From Labilithrix luteola (GTDB taxonomy: Bacteria; Myxococcota_A; Polyangia; Polyangiales; Polyangiaceae), in contig NZ_CP012333.1 of NCBI RefSeq assembly GCF_001263205.1, forward strand, positions 2,418,001-2,482,000: a stretch of 64,000 nucleotides of DNA, read 5' to 3'. Position numbers and translations under genes: made by a program. Shown here piece after piece: positions 9,330 through 18,079 of the stretch (its first letter is position 1; every line of letters begins with the position of its first letter). A model generated the notes under the pieces. It ran no database searches, was not told where the DNA came from, and saw nothing but the letters and a program-made list of their open reading frames with translations.

Positions 9330-9360
9330 AGGGCGGCCGGGGGTCACGTCCCGCCGCCCT
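9330..9360. terminator. GC-rich hairpin between tRNA-Pro and the 9386 gene
   Basis: AGGGCGGC(C)GGG pairs with CCCGCCGCCCT across an 8-base loop. It lies just after the stop of the minus-strand gene at 9386. No T-run follows, so terminator function is only suggested by position. Confidence 0.35.
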
Positions 9361-9385
9361 CCCCTCCCCCGCCGTCCCACACGGC

Positions 9386-10033
9386 TCAGATGGCGTCGCG
9401 GAGCTTGCTGGCGGCCTCGAGGAGGCCGGTCGGGGTGGCGCGGAGCTTGACGTAGAGGTGGTCGCGGTCGGTTTCGATGGCGCGGATGCCGAGGACCGGG
9501 GAGACGATGCCGAGAAGCTTGCGGACGCGGGGGTCGTTCGCGAGCTTGGGCATCTTCATCAGGTCGAGGACGATGCGGTCGCCTTCGGCTTCGACGATGG
9601 CCGCGGGCTTCTTCGGGACGAATTTGACGAGGTTGCCCGGCTTCGAGAGGTCGAGGGCGCCGGACTTGATGAGCGTGGCGACGGGCGAGTCGCTGTCGCC
9701 GGCGAGCTCGAGTTTCACGTCGCGGAGGCGCACGCCGATGCGGACGGAGTCTTCGGCGATGGTGACTTCGTCGATCTTGATCGCGGCGGAGGCGCGGACG
9801 GCGGTGCCCATCGCGTCGACCGTGGCGGCGAAACGGAGGGCCGGCGGGACGCTCGCGATCTCGACGTCTTTCGGGGCCTTCTTGCCGTTGATCTGGCCGG
9901 CGAACCAGCGGAGCGTCGCGAGCGGAACGCCGAACCGGAGACCGGTGGCGTTGACGGCGGCTCGAACGACCTCGTCGGGGTTCTTACGGACGTATCCGAC
10001 TGCAGCCTGAAGCATCGCGCGCGGACGAAACAT
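9386..10033 (-). CDS. Conserved-looking hypothetical protein, 215 aa
   Basis: I do not recognise this family. The 215-residue protein has no signal peptide or clear membrane span. It alternates amphipathic helices with beta strands, including repeated strand pairs (VTIAEDSVRIGVRL, DVKLELAG and RIVLDLMKMP). Its C-terminal part (GIRAIETDRDHLYVKLRATP) resembles a lipid- or protein-binding beta-sandwich edge. The ATG at 10033 is chosen because strong codon bias and protein character begin there; longer versions of the frame run antisense-like into the neighbour. The next gene upstream ends 131 bases away, so co-transcription is possible. Confidence 0.6.
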   Translation of the reverse strand: MFRPRAMLQAAVGYVRKNPDEVVRAAVNATGLRFGVPLATLRWFAGQINGKKAPKDVEIASVPPALRFAATVDAMGTAVRASAAIKIDEVTIAEDSVRIGVRLRDVKLELAGDSDSPVATLIKSGALDLSKPGNLVKFVPKKPAAIVEAEGDRIVLDLMKMPKLANDPRVRKLLGIVSPVLGIRAIETDRDHLYVKLRATPTGLLEAASKLRDAI

Positions 10034-10164
10034 TTTGGTTACCGAGCCTACCGCGCTAGCGATCGCGATCTCAATCGAAGTCCTCACGACGCAGTGCGAC
10101 GGATCCCATGCGCAGCGTGCGTCGAAAGCAGGCAGCGAACGCACGAGCTCGCCGCGAAGAGCTC

Positions 10165-11337
10165 CTACTTTGGAATACGGAGGAGACTGACGGTGGGGTC
10201 GGCCTCGAGGAAGTAGAGGTAGTCGCCCGCAATGCCGAGCTCCGTCACCACCTTGCCCGGGCGGTCGGAGACCTTCGACGGCGACGAGCAATCGGTGTGG
10301 CTGCAGCGATAGATGGTGGAGTTCGAGGCGAAGTAGACGCTCTTCTGGTCGGCGACGATCGGCCCGGTGCCGCCGACCTTGCCGATCTCCTGGAGCCCCG
10401 GCATGGCCCCCAGCTTCGCGGCGTAGACCCCCTGCGGACTGACGACGAAGGCGGAGTCGCCCGCCATGGCGACACCGACCGAGTCTGGATCGATCGGCAG
10501 GTTCACCGTTCCGCTGCCGTTTGCGTCGCACACCAGGCCGAACGAAGCCTGGGAAGCCGAGCCCAAGAAGCAGATGCGGCTGCCGTTCGTCGTGATCGCA
10601 CGAGCGTTGGTGCCAACGGTCGTGAGCTCCTTGCACGTCGAGTCCGTGCATTGGAATTCGTGGACGGTCCGGGCGTTCGTCGAGTCGATGAGGAGGACGC
10701 TGGTGGCGGCGGCATTGGCCGCGAGCGCGAACGCGTCCGGCGCCGCGGATTGGGTGCTGGCCGCCCCGGGTCCGCGCGCCGACGACCAGAGGCTCGAAGT
10801 CGTGCCCATCGCGGAGCTCGAGGTGCCCCAGAACAGGCGTTTCGGAGAGAGCGCCAACGGGCTCGGCGTCAGGAAGGTGTCCCTGCCGTTGGCCAGCTTG
10901 GGGGTCCAGCTGCACGCCAGCCCGAAGCCCGGAGTCGCGCACTCGTAGATGTTGCTCAGGTCGGAGACGAAGATCGACGTCTCGTCGACTACGAAATGCG
11001 CGCCCGTCGGGAGACTCAGTTTCGGGCCGCCCAAGGGGAGCGGCTTGCACATGCCGCTCTCGCACGACGTCTCGCAACGACGACCGCACGCACCGCAATT
11101 GAGCGTGTCGGTCGCGAGCTTCGTCGTATCGCAGGGGCCGGCTTCGGCGTCGGTCGATGCGCCATCGGGCAGCGAGGTCTCGCCCGACGAGACGTCACTT
11201 CCGCTCGCGTCGCTGCTCTCGGACGCGCCATCCTCGGCGCCGAAGGACGAGCACGCGCCCAGGCCCGCGAGACCAACAAGGCCAACAAGGCCAACGAAAC
11301 TCGAGGCCGCGCCCCACCTGACCACCGAAGGAAGCAT
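10165..11337 (-). CDS. Tandem-paralog lipoprotein 1 (Cys-rich motif plus propeller-like body)
   Basis: This 390-residue secreted lipoprotein has a hydrophobic signal ending in a lipobox (GLGAC). An Asp/Ser/Ala-rich linker follows, then a compact Cys cluster (LNCGACGRRCETSCESGMC). The rest consists of repeated blade-like units (DETSIFVSDLSNIYEC, KRLFWG, DYLYFLEADP) consistent with a beta-propeller read-out domain. It is one of three adjacent paralogs (with 11378 and 12614) that share the motif order and the C-terminal SLLRIPK ending. ATG 11337 is chosen because it aligns with the starts of the other copies; a GTG lies two codons upstream. Function is unknown; a surface-exposed location is inferred from the lipid anchor. 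Confidence 0.7.
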   Translation of the reverse strand: MLPSVVRWGAASSFVGLVGLVGLAGLGACSSFGAEDGASESSDASGSDVSSGETSLPDGASTDAEAGPCDTTKLATDTLNCGACGRRCETSCESGMCKPLPLGGPKLSLPTGAHFVVDETSIFVSDLSNIYECATPGFGLACSWTPKLANGRDTFLTPSPLALSPKRLFWGTSSSAMGTTSSLWSSARGPGAASTQSAAPDAFALAANAAATSVLLIDSTNARTVHEFQCTDSTCKELTTVGTNARAITTNGSRICFLGSASQASFGLVCDANGSGTVNLPIDPDSVGVAMAGDSAFVVSPQGVYAAKLGAMPGLQEIGKVGGTGPIVADQKSVYFASNSTIYRCSHTDCSSPSKVSDRPGKVVTELGIAGDYLYFLEADPTVSLLRIPK

Positions 11338-11377
11338 AGACACGAAGTCTAGCGTCCCTTCCCTGTCGAGCTAGCTC

Positions 11378-12541
11378 CTACTTTGGAACACGCAGCAGAC
11401 TGGGGATGCCGTCGGACTCGAGGAAGTAGACGAAGTCGCCGCCAATGCCGAGCTCCATCACCGTCTTGCCCGTGCGCTCCGAGATCTTCGTCGGCGCCGA
11501 GCAGTCCGTGACAGGGCAGCGATAGATGCTGTAGAGCGAGGCGAAATAGATGTTGTTCGCGTCGACGGCGATCGGGCCCGTGCCGCCAACGTCGCCGATG
11601 TGCTTCACGTTGGAGGTCGCGGCGCCCCCGCTGACGGACGTGATCCCCGAAGGACTGACGACGAACACGGCGTCGGTGCCGACGGCAAGACCCACGCTGT
11701 CCTGCTCGACGTTGACGGTCCGCATCTCCGAGTTGCCCGCGGTGCAGACGAGGCCAAAGGGGCCCTGCGAGAAGGTGCCGAGGTAGCAGACCCCCGCGGT
11801 GCTCCCGGCAACGGCACGACCGTTCTTGCCGAGCACGCTCGAGGCGTAACACTTCTGGTCGTCGCACATGATGGCGTGGACGGTTCGCGCGAACGATGTG
11901 TCGATGAGAACGACGGTCGTGGCGTCGGCGTTCGCCCCGAGCGCGAAGGCCACCGGCGAGGCGGAGATCGTGCCCGCGACCATCACGCCATCGCGCGGGT
12001 TGGACCAGAGACTGCCCGTCGTGGCCGCCAGGGAGTCCGGCGTCGACCAAAACAAGCGCCTTGGGCCGAGCGCCATCGGGCTCGTCCACGTCGTGTCGTT
12101 CTGCGCCACGCTCGTCCAGTCGCAACTCGCCCCGAAGCTCGGGTTGGCGCACCGGGAAATGTTGGACTTGTCCGAGACGAAGACATCCTTGTCGTCGACG
12201 GCGAGATGCGCGCCCGTGGACAGGTTCGCCCCCATCACCTGCGGCTCGCACATGCCCTGGCTGCACGACACCTCGCAACGATGGCCGCACGCTCCGCAAT
12301 TGAACTTGTCCGTCGCGAGGCGCGCCGGATCACATTCGGTGGGTTCGGCATCGCCCGACGCACCGTCGGGCAACGACGTCTCGGCGGTCGCGACGTCGCG
12401 AGCTCCCCCCGCGTCGCTGCCTTCCGACGCGCCGTCGTCCGCGCCGAAATCCGAACACGCCCCGAGCGAGGCGCCCGTCATCCCCAGAGCCGTGACCAGC
12501 AGACCGGAGGCCACGCCCCAAGCGACGACGGAACGAAGCAT
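11378..12541 (-). CDS. Tandem-paralog lipoprotein 2
   Basis: This 387-residue member of the three-copy array has a signal peptide with lipobox (SLGAC), a Ser/Asp-rich linker and the shared Cys cluster (FNCGACGHRCEVSCSQGMC). It continues with the same blade pattern (DKDVFVSDKSNISRC, RRLFWSTPDS, DFVYFLESDG) and ends SLLRVPK. The frame starts with ATG at 12541. It differs from copies 1 and 3 throughout the loops, so the duplication is not recent. It is separated from copy 1 by only 40 bases. No enzyme motif is visible; a role as surface adhesin or sensor is only a guess. Confidence 0.7.
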   Translation of the reverse strand: MLRSVVAWGVASGLLVTALGMTGASLGACSDFGADDGASEGSDAGGARDVATAETSLPDGASGDAEPTECDPARLATDKFNCGACGHRCEVSCSQGMCEPQVMGANLSTGAHLAVDDKDVFVSDKSNISRCANPSFGASCDWTSVAQNDTTWTSPMALGPRRLFWSTPDSLAATTGSLWSNPRDGVMVAGTISASPVAFALGANADATTVVLIDTSFARTVHAIMCDDQKCYASSVLGKNGRAVAGSTAGVCYLGTFSQGPFGLVCTAGNSEMRTVNVEQDSVGLAVGTDAVFVVSPSGITSVSGGAATSNVKHIGDVGGTGPIAVDANNIYFASLYSIYRCPVTDCSAPTKISERTGKTVMELGIGGDFVYFLESDGIPSLLRVPK

Positions 12542-12613
12542 TGACGTAGCTTAGCGTCGAACCGTCCCGCTGCCGAGCTTACTCCGCGGTCGCGCCGCTC
12601 GCGAACCGAGCGC

Positions 12614-13807
12614 CTACTTTGGAATACGCAGCAGGCTGGGGGTGCCGTCGGACTCGAGGAAGTAGACGTAGTCGCCGCCGACGCCGAGCTCCATGACCGT
12701 CTTGCCGAAGCGGTCCGAGATCTTCGTCGGCGCCGAGCAGTCCGTGCGGCTGCAGCGATAGATCGTGTAGAGCGAGGCGAAGTAGATGTTGTTCGCGTCG
12801 GCGGCGATCGGCCCCGTACCGCCAACCTTGCCGAGCTGCTGGAGGGTCGCCGCCGATTGAGGGAGCGTCGAGACCCCCTCCGGACTGACGACGAACACGG
12901 CGTCGCCCCCCACGGTCAGACCGACGCTGTCCTGGTCGACCTTGACGATCAGCGGTCCCGCGCTGCTGCCGGGATTGCACATCAGTCCGAAGGCGCCCTG
13001 GCCGAACGTGCCAAGGTAGCAAACCCTGGAGCCACTTCCCGCGACGGCGCGACCGCTCTGGCCGATCGAGGCGGGGTACCCGCACGTCTTGTCGTCGCAA
13101 GTGATCGTGTAGACGGTTCGCGCGTTCGTCGAGTCGATGAGAACGACGGTCGTTGCGCCGCCGTTCGTCCCCAGCGCGAAGGCCGCCGGCGCATCGGATT
13201 GCGTGCCGGCGATCATCACGCCTTCGCGTGGACGCGACCAGAGGCTGGAGGGCGAGCCCAGCGCGGAGCCCGCCGCGGACCAGAAGAGGCGTTTCGGGCT
13301 GAGCGCCATCGGGCTCGGGGCAACGAGCGACGACGTGTCGTTGTTCGTCACGTTGTTCCAGTTGCAGCTCTCCCCGAAGCTCGGGTTGTCGCACTGGTAG
13401 ACGTTGAACTTGTCGGAGACGAAGATCGCCCTGTCGTCGACGACGAAGTGCGCGTCCAAGGGGAGGTTCAGGCTCGCGCCCATCGGCAGCGGCTCGCACA
13501 TGCCGTCGTTGCACGACGTCTCGCAGCGATGACCGCACGCGCCGCAATTGAGCTTGTCGGTCTTGAGCAAAGCCAGATCGCACGGGCTCGCTTCGGCTTC
13601 GACCGACGCGTCGACGGGGGACGAGGTCTCGCCGGTTGCAACGTCGCTCCCGCCTGCATCGGCGGCGGAGATCTCGGGCTCGCCGTCTTCACCGCCAAAG
13701 GCCGAGCACGCGCCCAGGCCGAGCAACGCCAGACCAACGAGGCCAACGAGAGCAAAAAGAGTCGACGCTGCGCCCCGCCTGCCCTGCCTGACCGCCGAAG
13801 GAAGCAT
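12614..13807 (-). CDS. Tandem-paralog lipoprotein 3
   Basis: This 397-residue third copy has a long hydrophobic signal (LFALVGLVGLALLGLGAC) ending in a lipobox. The Cys cluster (LNCGACGHRCETSCNDGMC) and propeller-like segments (DRAIFVSDKFNVYQC, KRLFWSAAGS, DYVYFLESDG) follow, with the SLLRIPK end. ATG 13807 is preferred by alignment with copy 2. It is closest in sequence to copy 2 in its last 130 residues. All three copies share a similar stretch upstream of the start (AGCTCGACAG..., then CGCTAGACTT in copies 1 and 3), so the duplicated unit included regulatory sequence. Confidence 0.7.
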   Translation of the reverse strand: MLPSAVRQGRRGAASTLFALVGLVGLALLGLGACSAFGGEDGEPEISAADAGGSDVATGETSSPVDASVEAEASPCDLALLKTDKLNCGACGHRCETSCNDGMCEPLPMGASLNLPLDAHFVVDDRAIFVSDKFNVYQCDNPSFGESCNWNNVTNNDTSSLVAPSPMALSPKRLFWSAAGSALGSPSSLWSRPREGVMIAGTQSDAPAAFALGTNGGATTVVLIDSTNARTVYTITCDDKTCGYPASIGQSGRAVAGSGSRVCYLGTFGQGAFGLMCNPGSSAGPLIVKVDQDSVGLTVGGDAVFVVSPEGVSTLPQSAATLQQLGKVGGTGPIAADANNIYFASLYTIYRCSRTDCSAPTKISDRFGKTVMELGVGGDYVYFLESDGTPSLLRIPK

Positions 13808-13992
13808 AGAGCTCAAGTCTAGCGTCCTGCCACTGTCGAGCTAGCGAGTCCCCCGCGCGAACGGAGAAAATCTCGTGAACAAAAACACTCGAGCCGCTCG
13901 AGACAGGTTGTCTCGGCGGCTCTCGTTTCGAGCTTCTTCAGCCCTCGACAGGATGGGCGTCTCTCGACGGCCTGCCTTGTCTTTCTGTCTTC

Positions 13993-14014
13993 CCACTAGG
14001 AAAAAAGAACCTAG

Positions 14015-14017
<3 letters not shown>
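13993..14017 (-). terminator. Hairpin at the 3' end of tRNA-Ala
   Basis: CCACTAGG (13993-14000) pairs with CCTAGTGG (14010-14017) around a loop that is T-rich on the minus strand. It overlaps the last bases of the tRNA. It may help 3' processing or termination, though the T-run is in the loop rather than after the stem. Confidence 0.45.
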
Positions 14018-14087
<70 letters not shown>

Positions 14088-14195
14088 TAACGGGTCACTG
14101 CTTACCGTTTTTCGCTAACGATTTCGTCGTCAGCGGCGCGCACTCTACGCGGCCAGACGGATGTGTCAAGCACCAGATTTGATCGACCGTCGCAC

Positions 14196-14543
14196 TCAGA
14201 GCTGAATGTCGTTCGGCGAGGCCGTGACCGAGGGCATCGGAGCGGGTCGCGGGCCCTGGCCCGGCGGCTGTCCCGGGCCTTGGCTAGGTGCCGCATTGGG
14301 GCTGTTTTCGCCCGCGCGAACGCAGATGCCTTCCGGCTCGCCGGGACGAATCTGGCAGGCTCCGCCCAGCGGGCAGTCCATGTCGATCTGGCACTTCACG
14401 GTGGCCGTCGGCGTCGACGACGCGGGCTTGTGCTTCTTCATGCACCCCGTCGCCCCGACGAGCACCAAGCTCACCGCGGCGAGCACGGCGAACGAGGCGA
14501 ACGAGGCAAGCGCAGGTTTGCGGGTCATGCGGGTCGTGTTCAT
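14196..14543 (-). CDS. Small lipoprotein with Pro/Gln-rich tail
   Basis: This 115-residue protein starts at ATG 14543. It has a hydrophobic signal and a lipobox-like site (VGATGC, then MKKHK). The mature part contains four cysteines in a short module (CQIDMDCPLGGACQIRPG, then GICV) that resembles the small disulfide modules common in myxobacterial surface proteins. The tail is Pro/Gly/Gln-rich and probably disordered. It lies 14 bases after the fliP-like gene and may be its co-transcribed last gene. No function can be assigned. Confidence 0.6.
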   Translation of the reverse strand: MNTTRMTRKPALASFASFAVLAAVSLVLVGATGCMKKHKPASSTPTATVKCQIDMDCPLGGACQIRPGEPEGICVRAGENSPNAAPSQGPGQPPGQGPRPAPMPSVTASPNDIQL

Positions 14544-14557
14544 GGGTGAGCCGGACC

Positions 14558-15313
14558 TCATCTGTAGCCTGATACCAGCGCCTGGGCCAAGAGCCCCCAG
14601 CCGTCGATGGCCACGAACAAAAGTAACTTGAACGGCAGGCTCACCTGCGTGGGATTGAGCATCTGCATGCCGAGCGCGAGCAAGACGTTCGCGACGACGA
14701 GATCGATCACGAGAAACGGCAGGTAGATCAGAAAGCCGATGGCGAAGGCCTCGGTGAGCTCGGTCACCACGAAGGCCGGCACGAGCACGGTGAGGTCGTC
14801 TTGCCCGATCTTCGCGCGCTCGGCCTCGGGCCGCGCATTCTTGGCAACCTGGAAGAAACGGACGCGCTCCTTCTCGCTCGCGTTGTTTTTCAAGAAGTCG
14901 CGCATCGGCTCGCGAACGGCCTCGACGCCCTTCTCGATGAGCACCGTGGTGTCGTTCTTGGCGCCGATGAGCGGCGTGACGCGGTCGAGCATGCGCTGAC
15001 CGACGGGCGCCATCGCAATCATCGTGAGCGACGTGGCGAGCGCCATGATGACGGTGTTCGAAGGCACCGACTGCGCGCCGATCGCGCTCTTCACGATCTG
15101 GAGCACCGTCGAAATCTTCACGAACGCCGTGACGCCCATGAACACGAACGGCACGAGCGAGACGAGCGCCAGCGCGACGACGAGCGCGATGGGCTTGCCC
15201 AGGAAGTCGTCGGGGTGAAGCGCCTCGGCCGGTGCCGCGAGCGAGCTCGTCGCCCACAGCGAGCCCAATGCGAAGGCGGCGACGCCGAAAACACGCGGCA
15301 AGCGCTTCATCAT
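14558..15313 (-). CDS. fliP: FliP/SctR type III export-gate protein
   Basis: This 251-residue membrane protein belongs to the FliP/SctR family, which forms the core export gate of flagellar and non-flagellar type III secretion. It has an N-terminal signal-like segment and four membrane spans. The family blocks FVFMGVTAFVKIS, QSVPSNTVIMALA and FAIGFLIYLPFLVIDLVVAN are present. The charged loop (RPEAERAKIGQDDL) is where family members carry the periplasmic domain. Its start overlaps the fliO-like stop by 4 bases (ATGA). No other flagellar or injectisome gene is visible in the window, so flagellum versus SctR cannot be decided. Confidence 0.9.
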   Translation of the reverse strand: MMKRLPRVFGVAAFALGSLWATSSLAAPAEALHPDDFLGKPIALVVALALVSLVPFVFMGVTAFVKISTVLQIVKSAIGAQSVPSNTVIMALATSLTMIAMAPVGQRMLDRVTPLIGAKNDTTVLIEKGVEAVREPMRDFLKNNASEKERVRFFQVAKNARPEAERAKIGQDDLTVLVPAFVVTELTEAFAIGFLIYLPFLVIDLVVANVLLALGMQMLNPTQVSLPFKLLLFVAIDGWGLLAQALVSGYR

Positions 15314-15657
15314 GAGCCGCCCTTGCCGCTCCCGCCGAGTACGCGCGCGAAGACTTCGCTGAAGGGCGTTCCGCTCGACGAGGGGTTCTCGGGTAACGCC
15401 GCCACCTCCGCTGCGCTCATCTCACCGAGCTTCGTGAAGCCCGCCTCGGACGAGCCGACGATGATGACCTGCGTGCCGACCTTCACGAGGTAGATCTGCC
15501 GACGCGCATCGAGCGGCAGCTGCCCCACGAGCTCGACCGGGCCGCGAGGGCGCCCAACGCCGAGCTTCCGGGCACCGTAAAGCACCACGAACGCCAGCCC
15601 GCAGACCGCGAGCAAGGTCACGAACGTCTCGACCAGATACCCCGCGTACGACCCCAT
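15310..15657 (-). CDS. fliO: FliO-like export assembly protein
   Basis: This 115-residue protein has one N-terminal membrane helix (VETFVTLLAVCGLAFVVLYGA), then a small beta-rich cytosolic domain (VELVGQLPLDARRQIYLVKVG, then VIIVGSSEAGFTKLGEM). That layout is the hallmark of FliO, a helper for assembling the FliP ring. FliO is typical of flagellar systems and usually absent from injectisomes, which slightly favours a flagellar-type origin of the pair. The translation overlap with fliP indicates one operon. The C-terminal tail is Ser/Gly-rich. Confidence 0.8.
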   Translation of the reverse strand: MGSYAGYLVETFVTLLAVCGLAFVVLYGARKLGVGRPRGPVELVGQLPLDARRQIYLVKVGTQVIIVGSSEAGFTKLGEMSAAEVAALPENPSSSGTPFSEVFARVLGGSGKGGS

Positions 15658-15799
15658 CCCTGTCGGCTCGCCCCTCTCGGTGGTCCCCTCTCGACGGCCC
15701 CTCTCGAGACAGTGGTATCGGCGACCGAGCGGCCGGGGTCAATCCCCTCCAGAGGTAATGTAGGAGATAGCGTAACCCCAGCTTGGCGGCACTGTTGAC

Positions 15800-17065
15800 G
15801 TGCTTCCCGCGGGGTCCTATTCCTCGCCCGCCTTGGCCCTCGTCGTCCAAAAATTCGGTGGCACTTCTGTCGGGTCGATCGACCGCATTCGCAACGTGGC
15901 GCGCCGCGCGATTGCCGCTCAAAAAGCGGGCAACGATGTCGTCGTGATCGTCAGCGCGATGAGCGGCGAGACCAATCGTCTGCTCGGGCTCGCGCACGAA
16001 GCCTCCAAGCTTCCCGAAGCGCGAGAGATGGACGTCATAGCCTCGACCGGCGAGCAGGTCTCGGCGGCGCTCACGGCGATGGCGATCCACGCCGAAGGCG
16101 GACAGGCGCGCTCGCTCCTCGGTCACCAGGTGAAGATCCTGACCGACGGCGCGTTCACCAAGGCGCGCATCAAGACCATCGAAGGGTCGAAGATCTTCTC
16201 GACGCTCAAGAAGGGCCAGATCGCCGTCGTCGCCGGCTTCCAGGGCGTGGACGAGCACGGCGACATCACCACGCTCGGTCGTGGTGGCTCGGACACCACC
16301 GCCGTGGCCGTCGCGGCCGCGATTGGCGCCGACGCGTGCGAGATCTACACCGACGTCGACGGCGTCTACACGACGGACCCGAACATCTGTCCGTCGGCCC
16401 GTAAGATCAACCGCATCTCGTACGAAGAGATGCTCGAGCTGGCTTCGCTGGGCGCGAAGGTTCTTCAAATTCGAAGCGTGGAGATTGCGATGAAGTACGG
16501 CGTTCCCGTTCATGTCCGCACGTCTTTCTCGGATGCCGAGGGCACCTGGGTCACGGGCGAGGACAAGTCGCTCGAAGACGTTGTCGTTGCCGGCGTCGCG
16601 TACGACAAGAACGAAGCGCGCGTGCACGTCGTCGGTGTCGACGACAAGCCGGGCGTCGTCGCGGAGCTCTTCGGCTCGATGGCGGAGAAGAACTTCTCCG
16701 TCGACATGATCATCCAGAACGTCTCGAAGACCGCGCAGGACCGCGCCGACGTCACGTTCACCCTCGCCAAGACGGACCTCGCGCGCGCCAAGCCCGCGAT
16801 CGAGGAAGTGGCCAAGCGCCTCGGCTCGAACGAAGTCCGTTACGACGAAGAGGTCGTGAAGGTCTCGATCGTCGGCCTCGGCATGCGCTCGCACGCCGGC
16901 ATCGCCGCTCGGATGTTCCGCATCCTCGCCGAGGAAGGCATCAACATCCAGGCGATCTCCACCAGCGAGATCAAGGTCTCCTGCCTGATCCATGCGAAGT
17001 ACACGGAGCTCGCCGTGCGCGCCCTGCACGACGGCTTCGGTCTCAGCAAGGAAGCCTCGGCCTGA
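15800..17065 (+). CDS. lysC: Aspartokinase
   Basis: Aspartate kinase makes L-aspartyl-4-phosphate, the first step to lysine, methionine, threonine and diaminopimelate. The 421-residue product has the N-terminal signature VQKFGGTSVGS, the GRGGSDTTAVAVAAA catalytic loop, DVDGVYTTDP, and two C-terminal ACT domains (HVVGVDDKPGVVAELF and SIVGLGMRSHAGIAARMF) that bind feedback effectors. A GTG at 15800 opens the frame; a TTG at 15833 would give the more usual short N-terminus (MALVVQKFGG). The gene stands alone, followed by a hairpin and a repeat element. Confidence 0.95.
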   Translation: MLPAGSYSSPALALVVQKFGGTSVGSIDRIRNVARRAIAAQKAGNDVVVIVSAMSGETNRLLGLAHEASKLPEAREMDVIASTGEQVSAALTAMAIHAEGGQARSLLGHQVKILTDGAFTKARIKTIEGSKIFSTLKKGQIAVVAGFQGVDEHGDITTLGRGGSDTTAVAVAAAIGADACEIYTDVDGVYTTDPNICPSARKINRISYEEMLELASLGAKVLQIRSVEIAMKYGVPVHVRTSFSDAEGTWVTGEDKSLEDVVVAGVAYDKNEARVHVVGVDDKPGVVAELFGSMAEKNFSVDMIIQNVSKTAQDRADVTFTLAKTDLARAKPAIEEVAKRLGSNEVRYDEEVVKVSIVGLGMRSHAGIAARMFRILAEEGINIQAISTSEIKVSCLIHAKYTELAVRALHDGFGLSKEASA

Positions 17066-17077
17066 TCGTTTTCTTCT

Positions 17078-17100
17078 GAGCTCGCCGTTCCGGCGAGCTC
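17078..17100 (+). terminator. Hairpin after lysC
   Basis: GAGCTCGCCG pairs exactly with CGGCGAGCTC across TTC, 10 bases after the lysC stop. No T-run follows, so it may act as a factor-assisted terminator or RNA-stabilising stem. Confidence 0.5.
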
Positions 17101-17228
17101 GAACGTAACCAGAACGCGGAATGTCGCTGAGGGCGGCACTTCCGCGTTCCCTCATTTGGGGGAAGCTCGTTCGGGTGACGCGTGCGACCTGCATCGCCGT
17201 GTCATCGTCTCCGTCTGCCTTCCCGCTC

Positions 17229-17469
17229 GCCGTTGGAATCGGCAGAAGAATTTCACAGGAAGGTCGGAAGATCGGAAGATTTTATTATCACGCCGCACAG
17301 AGGGCGAAACCCCACTTGGTGGGGACTGGAATTGCGCCAATGCCGACGCGACGGCGCGCGATCCCTCGCTCTACGCCCCCCCAAAAACCTTCCGCCCTTC
17401 CGACCTTCCTGTGAAAACTCTCGTGGCGGATGCATCGGTGTCAGCCCGATGTTGGCTCATCGCAACGGC
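17229..17469. repeat. R1 dispersed repeat, copy 1, with perfect 20-bp inverted ends
   Basis: The core (17251-17416) is bounded by TTTCACAGGAAGGTCGGAAG and its exact reverse complement. Similarity to the second copy at 25123-25355 continues outside the core (GCCGTT... on the left, CATCGGTGT... on the right). It holds no coding frame with protein character. It lies between lysC and a minus-strand gene, so both neighbours transcribe into it. It looks like a MITE or a large REP-type element. Confidence 0.8.
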
Positions 17470-17487
17470 GTCGAGCGCCCGAGGGCT

Positions 17488-18072
17488 TCAGAAACCCCAG
17501 GCGTATTCGACGCGCGCGAAGATGGTCGTGTACGACGGGTAGTCGGTGAGCTTCGTCGCGATCAGATGCTGACGCGCGCCGACGCCGACGGCGAAGTGGC
17601 GGCTGAACTGGTAGTCGAGGCCGACGGCGAGCTCGAGACCCGCGGCATACACCGAGTTGTCGAGCGTGCCGCCCGCGAGCCAATAGCCGGCCCCGAGCGC
17701 GCCGATGTACGGCACCCACTGGATGACGTCGATCACGTACCCGATGCCCACGCCTGCATGGCTCACGGTCGAGGGACTCGTGCGCGGAGTGTCGGGCGAG
17801 TCTTTCCCCGACCCTACGATGGCGCTTCCGACCTCGGCCATCAGGTTGAACTGATCGCTGAGGCCGTAGGTGTAGTGGACGGCGAGGCCGCCGCCCACGC
17901 TCATTGACGATTTGCCGTCGACCTTGAGCAGGGCGAGCGACGGATCGAGACCGAGGTGATGCTGATTCTCGGCCGCATTGGCCTCGCGCTCACCAGCGGC
18001 GAGTAGCAGCACGGAGGCGACGAGGCCTGCCGCGCTGCTAGCCAGGACCTTGTGGAGTCGGCGGGCGTTCAT
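17488..18072 (-). CDS. Outer-membrane beta-barrel-like protein
   Basis: This 194-residue protein has a signal peptide (hydrophobic SSAAGLVASVLLLAAG, cleavage near ANAAEN). Amphipathic beta strands follow (GGGLAVHYTYGL, FNLMAEVGSAIVG, YWLAGGTL, YAAGLELAVGLDYQF), ending in an aromatic residue (EYAWGF), which is typical of outer-membrane barrels. ATG 18072 is chosen because the signal peptide begins there. It starts 7 bases after the triple-DsbA/FKBP gene and is probably its operon partner; a disulfide-independent fold is likely because the mature part has no cysteine. Specific function unknown. Confidence 0.7.
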   Translation of the reverse strand: MNARRLHKVLASSAAGLVASVLLLAAGEREANAAENQHHLGLDPSLALLKVDGKSSMSVGGGLAVHYTYGLSDQFNLMAEVGSAIVGSGKDSPDTPRTSPSTVSHAGVGIGYVIDVIQWVPYIGALGAGYWLAGGTLDNSVYAAGLELAVGLDYQFSRHFAVGVGARQHLIATKLTDYPSYTTIFARVEYAWGF

Positions 18073-18079
18073 CGAACCT

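Noticed and set aside
15422..17194. Minus-strand open frame over aspartokinase and fliO
   Set aside because: It runs antisense to lysC, which has full catalytic motifs; the translated product is low-complexity.
17110..17480. Small open frames inside R1 copy 1
   Set aside because: They do not carry over to copy 2 in frame, and the conserved feature is the inverted repeat, not a protein.
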